Below are positions 27,741-35,949 of a DNA stretch of 64,000 nucleotides, piece by piece. The notes below the pieces were generated by a model. The model was not told where the DNA came from, searched no databases, and was given only the letters and a program-made list of their open reading frames with translations. The stretch covers positions 1 through 64,000 of the forward strand of contig CAJUSE010000003.1 in assembly GCA_910588975.1 (NCBI GenBank). The letters run 5' to 3'. The first letter of the stretch is position 1. Every line of letters begins with the position of its first letter. The DNA comes from an uncultured Oscillospiraceae bacterium. GTDB taxonomy: Bacteria > Bacillota > Clostridia > Oscillospirales > Oscillospiraceae. The translations under genes were made by a program, and so were the position numbers.

Positions 27741-28612
27741 ACTCCAGTCAAATCAAAATTGGGGACATAGACCCCGTCGGCCGAGGAGGGATCCTGGGCA
27801 AAGCCCCGCAGACCCAGGGCAGACATATACTCCTCCGCCGCCCGGGCCTCGCTGTGCCGCAGCCGGCGGTTGATCTCGGGGTACTCCCCCGCCCGGCCCA
27901 TGGGGATGTACTGGCTCATGAGGGAGAACCACACCTCCCCCGCCGGGAAGGTGTCTGCCACCCAGTCCATCACCGCCTTGGCCTCGGGAAGGCCCCCGGG
28001 CAGGAGCAGGTGGCGGATGAGCACGCCTTTTTGCAGGATGCCTTCGCTATCGGTGACGCAGTGGCCCACCTGGCGAACCATCTCCAAAATGGCGGCCTTG
28101 GCCACCTCCGGGTAGTCAGGGGCCGCCGAGTAGCGCTCTGCCCGGGCAGCGTCCAGATACTTCAGATCGGGCAGGTAGATCTGCACCTTGCCCTCCAGCA
28201 TTTGCAGGGTCTCCACGCTGTCATAGCCGCCGCTGTTCCACACCACGGGGACGGGCAGGGGCTCGGCAAGGGCCTGGGCGATGGCATAGGCGAAATGGGT
28301 GGGGGTCACAAGATCGATGTTGTGGCAGCCCTGCCCGATAAGCTCCAAAAACATCTCCCGGAGGCGCTCCACGCTCACCTCTTTACCAAAGCCCTCCTGG
28401 CTGATAACGCTGTTCTGGCAGAACACGCAGCGCAGGGAGCAGCCGGAGAAGAACACCGTCCCTGCTCCACGGCTGCCCGAGATGGGGGGCTCCTCCCACA
28501 TGTGGGGGGCACACCGGGCCACCACAGGCAGGTCGGGCATGGCACAGACCCCGGCGGGATGGCCGGGGAGACGCTCTGCATTGCATTTGCGGGGGCACTG
28601 GGTACACAGCAC
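27737..28612 (-). CDS. PflX-like radical SAM protein (COG1313 type)
   Basis: A 291-residue radical SAM protein related to pyruvate-formate-lyase activases. The radical SAM cluster motif is CSLRCVFCQN (Cys58, 62, 65). An extra N-terminal cysteine set (Cys3, 6, 10, 23) is typical of the COG1313/PflX group and may hold a second Fe-S cluster. The substrate is unknown in this family. It starts at ATG 28612, leads an operon with the MATE exporter, and has a MerR-type promoter nearly identical to that of merR-AKR. Confidence 0.86.
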   Translation of the reverse strand: MLCTQCPRKCNAERLPGHPAGVCAMPDLPVVARCAPHMWEEPPISGSRGAGTVFFSGCSLRCVFCQNSVISQEGFGKEVSVERLREMFLELIGQGCHNIDLVTPTHFAYAIAQALAEPLPVPVVWNSGGYDSVETLQMLEGKVQIYLPDLKYLDAARAERYSAAPDYPEVAKAAILEMVRQVGHCVTDSEGILQKGVLIRHLLLPGGLPEAKAVMDWVADTFPAGEVWFSLMSQYIPMGRAGEYPEINRRLRHSEARAAEEYMSALGLRGFAQDPSSADGVYVPNFDLTGV

Positions 28613-28639
28613 AGCTTTCCCCTCCTCTCTGGGAATGTC

Positions 28640-28670
28640 AGTTTATCACATGAAGCGGGCTTGAAGTCAA
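28640..28670 (-). promoter_or_regulatory. MerR-type promoter/operator of the radical SAM-MATE operon
   Basis: TTGACT (28670-28665), a 19-bp spacer and TAAACT (28645-28640). 16 of 19 spacer bases and all -35 bases match the merR promoter at 17145-17175, implying control by the same MerR protein. Confidence 0.8.
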
Positions 28671-28692
28671 GGCTTTTCACCTTTTGCGTTGA

Positions 28693-28723
28693 AAACAGCG
28701 CCGCATTATCTGCGGCGCTGTTT
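28693..28723 (-). terminator. intrinsic terminator of the HPr gene
   Basis: 13-bp stem AAACAGCGCCGCA/TGCGGCGCTGTTT with a 5-nt loop and T-run on the minus strand. Confidence 0.87.
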
Positions 28724-28770
28724 CAATGAAATTGCTGTTTGATTTCTTTTGGATGCCGATGGCCCCGGTC

Positions 28771-29034
28771 TTACTCCTCGAAGTCGCCCGAGATCAGCTC
28801 CACCAGGGACTCAACGGCCTCCTGCTCGTCGGCACCGTCGGCGATGAGGTTGATGGCAGTACCCTTGACGATACCCAGGCTCAACACGCCCAGCAGGCTT
28901 TTGGCGTTGACCCGGCGCTCGTCCTTCTCCACCCAAATGGAGCTTTTGAACTCATTGGCCTTCTGAATAAAAAAAGTGGCCGGACGGGCATGGAGACCCA
29001 CCTGATTGTTTACAGTGGCTTCTTTCATGTACAT
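28771..29034 (-). CDS. ptsH: HPr-family phosphocarrier protein
   Basis: An 87-residue phosphocarrier of the PEP:sugar phosphotransferase system. The active-site His15 is present in GLHARPA. The regulatory serine used by HPr kinase in Firmicutes is present as Ser46 in AKSLLGVLSL. Both sites are intact, so it can both transfer phosphate and act in CcpA-type catabolite control. It is monocistronic with its own promoter and terminator; no PTS enzyme gene is adjacent. ATG 29034 follows GGGGGAAG. Confidence 0.93.
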   Translation of the reverse strand: MYMKEATVNNQVGLHARPATFFIQKANEFKSSIWVEKDERRVNAKSLLGVLSLGIVKGTAINLIADGADEQEAVESLVELISGDFEE

Positions 29035-29073
29035 AATGCTTCCCCCTAAAATACACAGTGGTACCGTGCTTAT

Positions 29074-29102
29074 AGCATAGCAAATTTGCGGCCCGCCGTC
29101 AA
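29074..29102 (-). promoter_or_regulatory. sigma-A promoter of the HPr gene
   Basis: TTGACG, 17-bp spacer, TATGCT on the minus strand, about 35 nt before the ATG. Confidence 0.78.
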
Positions 29103-29411
29103 CAGTATTTTATACAAATTAAGGGCCTGTCCCCGGGCATAATCGCACAAAGCTGCAAAAATTTTTTGTTTTAGTGTTCCCATAGCTGGTAGTTTAGTTC
29201 ATTATGGATAACTTTTTCGGCCTTTACCGCAGTTTGGCCACCATGACCCCATAGCTCGTTCCGAGCTATGGAGCCCGCCCAAAAGGGCGGGCTCCATGAT
29301 TGAAATAAGCGAAAGAGGACCCTGATGGGTCTCACCTGTCGGCTCGGTCAGCGCAGGACGGGTGCCACCGGCACCCTGCGCCTCTTTCACACTATCTCTC
29401 CTTCCGGGAAA
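29103..29411. other. 309-nt gap with three hairpins, no gene seen
   Basis: Between the HPr promoter and mutS2. Two perfect hairpins lie back to back: CATAGCTCG/CGAGCTATG (29250-29270) and GGAGCCCGCCC/GGGCGGGCTCC (29270-29295). A bulged hairpin GCGCAG..GGTGCC/GGCACC..CTGCGC lies at 29351-29381, just after the mutS2 stop, and may act in termination. The AT-rich 29103-29220 part shows no gene. Confidence 0.55.
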
Positions 29412-31781
29412 TCAACGCAGCTCGGCTACTGTAACTCCGTCTTCCCCCTCCCCATATTTTCCGGGGCGGAAGGAACGGATGTAGGGGCTGCGCTTCAGGT
29501 GCTCCCGCACCCGCTCCCGGACGACGCCGGTGCCCTTGCCGTGGATGATGCGCACCTCCTGGAGCTTGCCCAGCACGGCCTGGTCCAGAAAGCGGTCCAG
29601 CTCCAACACGGCCTCCTCGCCGGACAGGCCCCGCAGGTCCACCTCGGGCTTGGCCCCCAGGCTTCGCAGCTGGCGCTGGGCCCGCTCCACGATCTTCCGG
29701 GCCGACTTTTTGCTCTCTCCCTCGCTCACCCGGACCTCCTCCTGGGTGGCGGTGAGCTTCAGAATACCCGCCTGAAGCTGGAGGGTTCCGTCCTTTTTCA
29801 CCTCCAGCACGGTGGCCCGGGTGCCCGGCATTTTTACAAGCTCCACCGTGTCCCCCTGGACCGCAGGGCGGGTGGCGGGGGGCAGCTCCCGCTCTGGCTC
29901 GGCCCCCAGGGCATCCTCGGCCTCGTTGAGCCGGCGGCGCAGGCCGGTGCGGGCCTCGTTGACCCGCTGGGCATCCAGCTCGGCCTTGGACCGCTTACGC
30001 ATATCGTCCAGCTCATGGAAAGTCTCGTCGGCGGCCCGCCGGGCCTCCTCCAGAATGGCCCGGGCTTCGGCACGGGCCTTCTCCACCGCCTTCTGCCGCT
30101 CCTTCTCCAGGCTGTCCCGGTAGGTCTTGGCCTCGGCACGATAGGTCTCGGTCTCCCGGCGGAGGAGGCGGGCGGCCTCCTTCTCCCTCTCCATCTCCTG
30201 GCGCTGAACGTCCAGCTGGGTCAAAACGTCCTCAAAACGGATGTTTTCGGCGTTGACACGATTGGTGGCGGCATCAATGACGTGGTCGGGCAGGCCCAGG
30301 CGGCGGGAGATGGCAAAGGCGTTGGACTTGCCGGGGATGCCGATGAGCAGCTTGTAGGTGGGGGCCAGAGTCTCCACATTGAACTCGCAGGAGGCATTCT
30401 CCACCCCGGGGGTGGTCATGGCGTAGACCTTCAGCTCGGCATAGTGGGTGGTGGCGCAGACCAATGCCCCCAGAGACCGGGCCTCCTCGATGATGGCGGC
30501 TGCCAGGGCGGCCCCCTCCACCGGGTCGGTTCCCGCCCCCAGCTCGTCAAAGAGGATGAGGGTGTTCTCATCGGCCTGAGCCAGGATACCCACAATGTTT
30601 TTCATGTGGGAGGAGAAGGTGGACAGGCTCTGGGCGATGGACTGCTCGTCCCCGATGTCGGAGAGCACCCGCTGAAATACCTGCAGGCGGCTGTCCCCGG
30701 CGGCAGGAATGTGCAGGCCGCACTGGGCCATAAGGGTCAGCAGGCCCATGGTCTTGAGGGTCACCGTCTTACCGCCGGTATTGGGGCCGGTGACCACCAG
30801 AGTATCAAAGTCCTCCCCCAGGCGCAGATCGTTTTTCACCGCCGTGTCCCGGTCCAGGAGGGGGTGGCGGGCGCTTTCAAAATAGACCCCCCGCTCCACG
30901 ATCCGGGGCTCCATGCCACGCTGGCGCAGGGAGAGGGTGCCTTTGGCGAAGATGACGTCCAGCATGATGAGGAAGTCGTAGTCCTCCCGGATGTCCTCCT
31001 TTTTGGCGGCGCAGTCGGCAGAGAGCTCGGCCAGGATGCGCTCGATCTCCTTTTCCTCCCGGGCCTCCAGCTCCCGCAGCTCGTTGTTGGCCTTCACCAC
31101 CCCCATGGGCTCGATGAAGAAGGTGCCGCCGGAGGCGGAGAGGTCGTGGACCAGGCCGGGGACCTCGTTTTTGAACTCGCTCTTCACAGGGACCACATAG
31201 CGGCCGTTGCGCTGGGTGATGATACTCTCCTGGAGGTAGCGGGACTGGTTGGAGGAGATGAGCTTTTGCAGGATGTCCCGGACCTTGGCAGCCGTGGCCC
31301 GCTTATGGCGGCGGATGTCGGCCAGCTCGGGGCTGGCGGCGTCGGCGATCTCCTCCTCAGAGAGGATGGAGGTGGTGATCTTCTCCTCCAGGCTCCGGCT
31401 GGCGGTGAGACCCCGGAACAGGGGATCCAGGGGGGTGGCCTTGTCGCTGCCGTTGTAGTAGTCGATGCAGCCACGGGCACAGCGCAGGACAGTGGCCACC
31501 TCCAACAGCTCCCGGGTGTTCAGGCTGCCCCCCATCTCGGCCCGCTGGAGGGAACCGGCCACCGGCTTCACCCCGGCAAAGGAGGGGGAGCCACGGAGGG
31601 AGATGAGCTCCACCGCCGCCGAAGTCTCCTGGAGGGCACGGCGCACATCGCCGGCATCGGTAAAGGGGCGCAAAGCCAGACAGCGCTCCCGGCCCTCCTC
31701 GGTCACCGCCTGCTGGGAGAGCAGCTCCAGGACCCGGGGCAGCTCCAGGGTGAGCATGGATTTTTCAAAGAGGTCAGTCAT
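29412..31781 (-). CDS. mutS2: endonuclease/ATPase MutS2
   Basis: A 789-residue MutS paralogue that acts on branched DNA or stalled ribosomes rather than mismatches. The MutS-type ATPase has Walker A GPNTGGKT near residue 335 and a later DELGAGTDP. A long coiled-coil follows (about 500-620). The C-terminal Smr nuclease domain contains VDLRGLSGEEAV and the HGKGTG motif. Order and length are standard for MutS2. ATG 31781 gives the family start (MTDLFEKSMLTLELPRVLE, in parts); 30 further codons are open upstream. Promoter at 31824-31852. Confidence 0.95.
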   Translation of the reverse strand: MTDLFEKSMLTLELPRVLELLSQQAVTEEGRERCLALRPFTDAGDVRRALQETSAAVELISLRGSPSFAGVKPVAGSLQRAEMGGSLNTRELLEVATVLRCARGCIDYYNGSDKATPLDPLFRGLTASRSLEEKITTSILSEEEIADAASPELADIRRHKRATAAKVRDILQKLISSNQSRYLQESIITQRNGRYVVPVKSEFKNEVPGLVHDLSASGGTFFIEPMGVVKANNELRELEAREEKEIERILAELSADCAAKKEDIREDYDFLIMLDVIFAKGTLSLRQRGMEPRIVERGVYFESARHPLLDRDTAVKNDLRLGEDFDTLVVTGPNTGGKTVTLKTMGLLTLMAQCGLHIPAAGDSRLQVFQRVLSDIGDEQSIAQSLSTFSSHMKNIVGILAQADENTLILFDELGAGTDPVEGAALAAAIIEEARSLGALVCATTHYAELKVYAMTTPGVENASCEFNVETLAPTYKLLIGIPGKSNAFAISRRLGLPDHVIDAATNRVNAENIRFEDVLTQLDVQRQEMEREKEAARLLRRETETYRAEAKTYRDSLEKERQKAVEKARAEARAILEEARRAADETFHELDDMRKRSKAELDAQRVNEARTGLRRRLNEAEDALGAEPERELPPATRPAVQGDTVELVKMPGTRATVLEVKKDGTLQLQAGILKLTATQEEVRVSEGESKKSARKIVERAQRQLRSLGAKPEVDLRGLSGEEAVLELDRFLDQAVLGKLQEVRIIHGKGTGVVRERVREHLKRSPYIRSFRPGKYGEGEDGVTVAELR

Positions 31782-31823
31782 AATTTTTTCCTCGCCGCAA
31801 AATTGTTTTGTTACGTGTACTCT

Positions 31824-31852
31824 ATTATACACATTTGGGCGTGAAAACACAA
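31824..31852 (-). promoter_or_regulatory. sigma-A promoter of mutS2
   Basis: TTGTGT, 17-bp spacer, TATAAT on the minus strand, about 40 nt before the mutS2 ATG. Confidence 0.65.
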
Positions 31853-31876
31853 TCCCTTGAAGGGAGGACAAAAGAA

Positions 31877-31904
31877 CGGGCGGCGTCCTGTAAGGCGCCG
31901 CCCG
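31877..31904 (-). terminator. intrinsic terminator of feoAB
   Basis: 9-bp stem CGGGCGGCG/CGCCGCCCG with a 10-nt loop, then TTCTTTTG on the minus strand, 15 nt after the feoB stop. Confidence 0.8.
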
Positions 31905-31918
31905 GTCACAATTCTTTT

Positions 31919-33979
31919 TTACAGGAAAAGGCTACCCACCTGATAGATCAAAAAGCTGACACCCCAGGCCATGACCAGCTGGAAGCAGACGCTGAACAGG
32001 GTCCATTTCCAGCTCCGGGACTCCCGGTGGATGACACCGATGGTGGCGGCACAGGGGATGTAGAGCAGGCAGAACACCATGACGCAGTAGGCGTTGAGGG
32101 CGGTAAAGCCCATGGCACTGAGGGCGGCGTGAACGGCGGCCATACCGCCGGGAGAGTTGATATTGTTTACCCCAAACAGAATGGCGGTGGAGCTGACCAC
32201 CACCTCCTTGGCGCTGACCCCGGCGATGAGGGCCACGGCGATGGGCCAGAAGCCCAGGCCGGCGGGGGCCAGGATGGGAGTCATGGCCTTGCCGATGATG
32301 GCGCCGAAGGACTCCTCCATCACTCCGGTATAGCCGCCCGGGCCGAAGTTGAGCACAAACCACAGCACCACCGAGGCCAGGAAGATCACCGTACCCGCCT
32401 TGGTCAGGTAGTCCTTCACCTTCTCCCAGACGTAGACGGCCACCGTCCGGGCCGAGGGGGCCTTGTACTCGGGCAGCTCGATGAGCAGCTCGTTGCGCTC
32501 CAGGCCCTTGCCCTGCTCGCCGGCGTGAATGACAAAGGCCACCAGCAGGGCCACCACAATACCCAGCAGGTACATGGAGTAGGCCGCCACCATGGCATAC
32601 TTTTCAAAAAAGAGCTGGGAGAACAGGATGTAGATAGGCAGCCGGGCCGAGCAGGACATGAAGGGGGTGACCAGCATGGTCTTAAACCGGTCCCGGCGGT
32701 CCTCCAGGGCACGGGAGGCCATGATGGCGGGGACGGTGCAGCCGAAGCCCAGCACCATGGGCAGAAAGGCCCGGCCGGACAGGCCCATTTTGGCCATGAT
32801 GCCGTCCATGACGTAGGCCACCCGGGCCATGTAGCCCGTGTCCTCCAGGAAGGCCAGGGCCAGGAACAGGATGAAGATATTGGGGAGCAGCGTCAGGATG
32901 CCCCCCACGCCGGCGATGACACCGTCGGTGATGAGGGCGATGAGCAGCTCGCCCACCCCCCAGGCCGCCAGGGTGGAGCCCACGAAGTCGGAAAACAGGC
33001 CCACGCCCAGATCGAAGTAACCCCCGAAGAAATCGCCCACGGTGAAGATGAGGGAAAACACCACCGCCATAATGCCCAGGAAGATGGGGATGCCCCACAC
33101 CGGGTGGGTCAGCAGGCGGTCGGCCTTCTCGGTCATGGCCGCCTTCTCCTCCCGGTGGACCAGGACCTCCTCCAGAATTTCCTCAATGAAGTCGTACTTC
33201 TGGTTGGTGAGCTCGGTGGCGTAGTCCTTATCCAGCAGGTCGGGCAGGTCCACAGGGCACTTTTTGGCGATCTCGGCATCCCCGGAGAGCAGCTTAATGG
33301 CGTGCCAGCGGGGATTGGGCAGGTCGGGGTACTTATGGGTCAAAGCGTCGGAGATACCGTCGATGCGGAACTCCATGAGCTCGTCGTAGACCATAGCGTA
33401 ACGGCTGTGCTTGTCGCCGTCGGCGGCGTGGCTGCGGCCGTGCCAGTCGTGCTCGTGGATGATGGGGCCCTGGCTGCTGCCGTCGGCATGGTGGGCAGCG
33501 GCGTGCATGAGCACCTCAAGGCCCGTCCGCTTCCGGGCGGAGACGGGGATCACCGGGGTGCCCAGCATCTCGGGCAGGCGGTGGAGGTCGATCTCCATGC
33601 CCCGCTTCTGCACAATGTCCATCATGTTCAGGGCCACCACCACCGGCTTGCCCAGCTCCAGAAGCTGGAGGGTGAGGAAAAGGTTGCGCTCCAGGGCGGA
33701 GGCGTCCACCACATCGATGATGACGTCCACCTCATCAGAGAGGATGAACTCCCGGGAGACCTGCTCCTCCATGGTGTAGGAGGTCAGGGAGTAGGTCCCC
33801 GGCAGGTCCACCAGCCGGATGTCCAAATCGTGGTCCCGCATGGTGCCCTCCACCCGCTCCACCGTCACCCCGGGCCAGTTGGCCACCTTCAGGTTGGCCC
33901 CGGTATAGGCATTGAACAGGGTGGTCTTGCCGCAGTTTGGGTTGCCAATGAAGGCCACTGTCAATTCTTTTCTGGCCAT
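31919..33979 (-). CDS. feoB: ferrous iron transporter FeoB
   Basis: A 686-residue Fe(II) importer. The N-terminal G domain has GNPNCGKT (about 11-18), DLPG and NMMD motifs. A helical spacer follows, then a membrane part with about 8-10 helices including the two Gate motifs. Loop segments such as ATGYMARVAYVMD and FGCTVPAIMASR are family-typical. The true start is ATG 33979, one base after the feoA stop; a longer frame exists upstream. Expressed with feoA from the promoter at 34237-34265. Confidence 0.96.
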   Translation of the reverse strand: MARKELTVAFIGNPNCGKTTLFNAYTGANLKVANWPGVTVERVEGTMRDHDLDIRLVDLPGTYSLTSYTMEEQVSREFILSDEVDVIIDVVDASALERNLFLTLQLLELGKPVVVALNMMDIVQKRGMEIDLHRLPEMLGTPVIPVSARKRTGLEVLMHAAAHHADGSSQGPIIHEHDWHGRSHAADGDKHSRYAMVYDELMEFRIDGISDALTHKYPDLPNPRWHAIKLLSGDAEIAKKCPVDLPDLLDKDYATELTNQKYDFIEEILEEVLVHREEKAAMTEKADRLLTHPVWGIPIFLGIMAVVFSLIFTVGDFFGGYFDLGVGLFSDFVGSTLAAWGVGELLIALITDGVIAGVGGILTLLPNIFILFLALAFLEDTGYMARVAYVMDGIMAKMGLSGRAFLPMVLGFGCTVPAIMASRALEDRRDRFKTMLVTPFMSCSARLPIYILFSQLFFEKYAMVAAYSMYLLGIVVALLVAFVIHAGEQGKGLERNELLIELPEYKAPSARTVAVYVWEKVKDYLTKAGTVIFLASVVLWFVLNFGPGGYTGVMEESFGAIIGKAMTPILAPAGLGFWPIAVALIAGVSAKEVVVSSTAILFGVNNINSPGGMAAVHAALSAMGFTALNAYCVMVFCLLYIPCAATIGVIHRESRSWKWTLFSVCFQLVMAWGVSFLIYQVGSLFL

Positions 33980-33980
33980 T

Positions 33981-34196
33981 TCACAACACCTCGATCTTCT
34001 GTGTAATGCCCCGGCCCATGGCAAACCGGGTCCCCCGCACCTTCAGGATAAGGGTGCCGGCATCCTTACTGCCCAGCACGGACACCTTTGTGCCCAGGGT
34101 CATGCCCAGAGCCTCCAGCCGGTGCTCGATCTGGGCGGGCAGATCCATGCGTTCCACGGTGTAGCTGCTGCCCACCGCTCCCCGGTCCAATGTCAT
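33981..34196 (-). CDS. feoA: FeoA-domain protein
   Basis: A 71-residue SH3-like cytosolic partner of FeoB. It shows the typical IEHRLEALGMTLGTKVSVL and RGTRFAMGRGIT segments. The ATG at 34196 has GGAGG at good spacing; a TTG five codons upstream overlaps that SD and is less likely. It lies one base ahead of feoB. Confidence 0.92.
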   Translation of the reverse strand: MTLDRGAVGSSYTVERMDLPAQIEHRLEALGMTLGTKVSVLGSKDAGTLILKVRGTRFAMGRGITQKIEVL

Positions 34197-34214
34197 AGGT
34201 ATCGCCTCCAAAAA

Positions 34215-34265
34215 AGTTAGCTTCTTCTAACCTAACAGGATAGCAGAAGCTAACTCGTTTGTCAA
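34215..34265 (-). promoter_or_regulatory. feoAB promoter with dyad operator, probably iron-responsive
   Basis: TTGACA (34265-34260), 17-bp spacer, TATCCT (34242-34237). An 11-bp perfect inverted repeat AGTTAGCTTCT (34215-34225)/AGAAGCTAACT (34244-34254) brackets the -10, and a TTAGGTTAG half-site lies within. The TTAGgTTAG pattern resembles DtxR/IdeR-family operators, which would fit iron repression of feoAB. Confidence 0.72.
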
Positions 34266-34284
34266 GAAAAAAATATTTCGGTGC

Positions 34285-35037
34285 TCAGCTCAGACCCTTA
34301 TAGAAGTCCAGCGTGCGGAAGCCACGCTCCAGCTGGGCCAGAAGGAAGCTCTCCCCCACTCCGGCGAAACGGTCCAGGCTCTCGGGGGGCAGCTGGAAGG
34401 AAAACAGCCGCTTGGGGTCGCCGTAGACGATGTGGCGCACCGCCGCCAGACTGCCCTCGTCCAGGGGCAGAGAGACCCCCTCCTCCCCCAGCTCCTCCCG
34501 GCAGCGGGCGCAGTGGAGCACCCCCTGGTTCAGGCTGAGCCGGGGCCCGTCTGGCTGCTCCTTGCCGCAGACGGCGCAGGCATCTACCAGGGGCTCATAG
34601 CCCGCCAGGCAGCACAGCTTCAGCTCAAAGGCCGCCTTTACAAGGGGCAGGGGCCTGTCCAGTTTATCCAGGGCGTAGAGAGAATTGAGGATAAGGCTCA
34701 ATAGGCCGGGGGTGGGCACACCCTCCTCGGCCACCGCCTCGCAGACCTCGGCAAAATAGGAGCCCAGGGCCAGCTTCCACAGATCCGCCCGGACCCCCCG
34801 GAACTCATTGAGGGTGCTGGCCTCCTTCATGCTCAGCCGGTCCTGGTAGTCAAAGAAGGTCATTTCCGAATAGACCAGCAGCTGTCCGGCGGCCGAAAGG
34901 GGGCTGTTCTTCCGGCGGCAGCCGGGGGCCTTCACCGTCCGCTTGCCCTCGCTTTCGGTGAGGACGGTGAGGATCTTGTCGCTCTCCTTGTAATCCACCT
35001 CCCGGAGCACCAGGGCCCGGGTCACGGTATGGGCCAT
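34285..35037 (-). CDS. recO: DNA repair protein RecO
   Basis: A 250-residue recombination mediator that helps RecA load on SSB-coated DNA. It has an N-terminal OB fold (TRALVLREVDYKESDKILTVLT region). A C-terminal helical domain carries a zinc site (CAVCG and CARC, about 153-180). Length is normal. The gene follows yqzL by 13 nt, the conserved Firmicute order era-yqzL-recO, here with two small genes between era and yqzL. Confidence 0.94.
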   Translation of the reverse strand: MAHTVTRALVLREVDYKESDKILTVLTESEGKRTVKAPGCRRKNSPLSAAGQLLVYSEMTFFDYQDRLSMKEASTLNEFRGVRADLWKLALGSYFAEVCEAVAEEGVPTPGLLSLILNSLYALDKLDRPLPLVKAAFELKLCCLAGYEPLVDACAVCGKEQPDGPRLSLNQGVLHCARCREELGEEGVSLPLDEGSLAAVRHIVYGDPKRLFSFQLPPESLDRFAGVGESFLLAQLERGFRTLDFYKGLS

Positions 35038-35050
35038 ATGTAACGGCCTG

Positions 35051-35164
35051 TCAGGCGGACTTTTCCGCCTGGGCGGCCTCCTCCTCTCTCAAAAGGCAGT
35101 ACAGGGCGTAAGCATTGGGCAGCCCCGTTTTCCAAAATAGCATCCAGGCACATTCCGCCGTCAT
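35051..35164 (-). CDS. yqzL: YqzL-like small protein
   Basis: A 37-codon gene, read directly from the bases, directly upstream of recO. The product contains MLFWKTGLPNAYALYCLL, which matches the W-x-FWKTG-x-P-AYLLY signature of the YqzL family, always found just before recO in Firmicutes. The function is unknown. ATG 35164 follows AAAGGGGG. The tail is charged (REEEAAQAEKSA). Its position confirms the call. Confidence 0.82.
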   Translation of the reverse strand: MTAECAWMLFWKTGLPNAYALYCLLREEEAAQAEKSA

Positions 35165-35238
35165 TGTCAAGCCCCCTTTGCGGTTAGCTTGGCCCGTTCA
35201 GACGGAAATATGGTTGGAAAATCGATCCTTTGGACAAA

Positions 35239-35466
35239 TCAGACCCGATGGGTCCGCTTGCCCGATTCGACCTTCTCCATGTCCTCTTTGTCGATCCACT
35301 CCTCGGTGTAACCGCAGGCGCAGCAGATGTAGCGGTTGACGTTGACCCCGGAGAAGATGGTGGCACCCACCATGATGTTGTTGCCCGAGCCGTAGGCCCC
35401 GGTGTAGCCGTCCACCCGGAGGAGGTCGGTGCCGCCGCATTTGGGACAGCGTCTTGTATTTTTCAT
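35239..35466 (-). CDS. small zinc-ribbon protein
   Basis: A 75-residue protein with two cysteine pairs, CPKCG near the N-terminus and CCACG near residue 50. These make a zinc ribbon around a GYTGAYGSGNNIMVGATIF beta segment. It resembles small zinc-ribbon proteins often found in Firmicutes, function unknown. ATG 35466 follows AGGAGGAAAG; the frame extends upstream without a good start. It sits between a GNAT gene and yqzL inside the era-recO cluster. Confidence 0.75.
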   Translation of the reverse strand: MKNTRRCPKCGGTDLLRVDGYTGAYGSGNNIMVGATIFSGVNVNRYICCACGYTEEWIDKEDMEKVESGKRTHRV

Positions 35467-35485
35467 CTTTTCTTTCCTCCTGTCT

Positions 35486-35947
35486 TTATTCCAGAGGGAG
35501 CTCCAGGTGCCGGTGGAAAGTGGAAAAGCCTGCCGACTCATAGAAGGCCAGGGCCTCCCGGTTGAACTCCCATAATTCCAGCTCCAGCTTAGGAAAACCC
35601 TTGTCCCGGGTGTCCCGCCGCAAAAAGTCCATCAAGGCAGTGGCTACGCCCTTCCGGCGATGGCGCCGGTCCACCCCGAATTCCTCGATGCGACAATACC
35701 GCTGCTTGAGGCTATAGGGGGTAGCCGGCTCCTCTACTTGCGCCACAGCGGCATAGCCCAGGATCTCAACCCCCTCCGCCGCCACGATCACACTTAGTTC
35801 TCCCCGCTCGAAGCAATTGATTAGATAATCCTCTATGAACTCCGGCTGGAAGATGTCGGGCCGGCCCTGGGCGTGGAGGGTGTGGATCTGCTTGCGGATG
35901 GCGTTGACCTGTTCTAAATCTTCACCCCTGGCGTATCGAATTTCCAT
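35486..35947 (-). CDS. GNAT-family N-acetyltransferase
   Basis: A 153-residue acetyltransferase. The acetyl-CoA binding motif is RRHRRKGVATALMDFL (in the VDRRHRRKGVA loop, about residues 92-104), and the C-terminal NREALAFYESAGF motif is standard. The substrate is unknown. Its ATG lies two bases after the era stop, so it is co-transcribed with era. Confidence 0.88.
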   Translation of the reverse strand: MEIRYARGEDLEQVNAIRKQIHTLHAQGRPDIFQPEFIEDYLINCFERGELSVIVAAEGVEILGYAAVAQVEEPATPYSLKQRYCRIEEFGVDRRHRRKGVATALMDFLRRDTRDKGFPKLELELWEFNREALAFYESAGFSTFHRHLELPLE

Positions 35948-35949
35948 GC

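Noticed and set aside
29325..34006. Very long plus-strand open frames opposite mutS2 and feoB
   Set aside because: They are GC-rich shadows of well-supported minus-strand genes: Gly/His/Leu/Val/Gln-rich translations without known domains, no SD, and ends unrelated to promoters or terminators.
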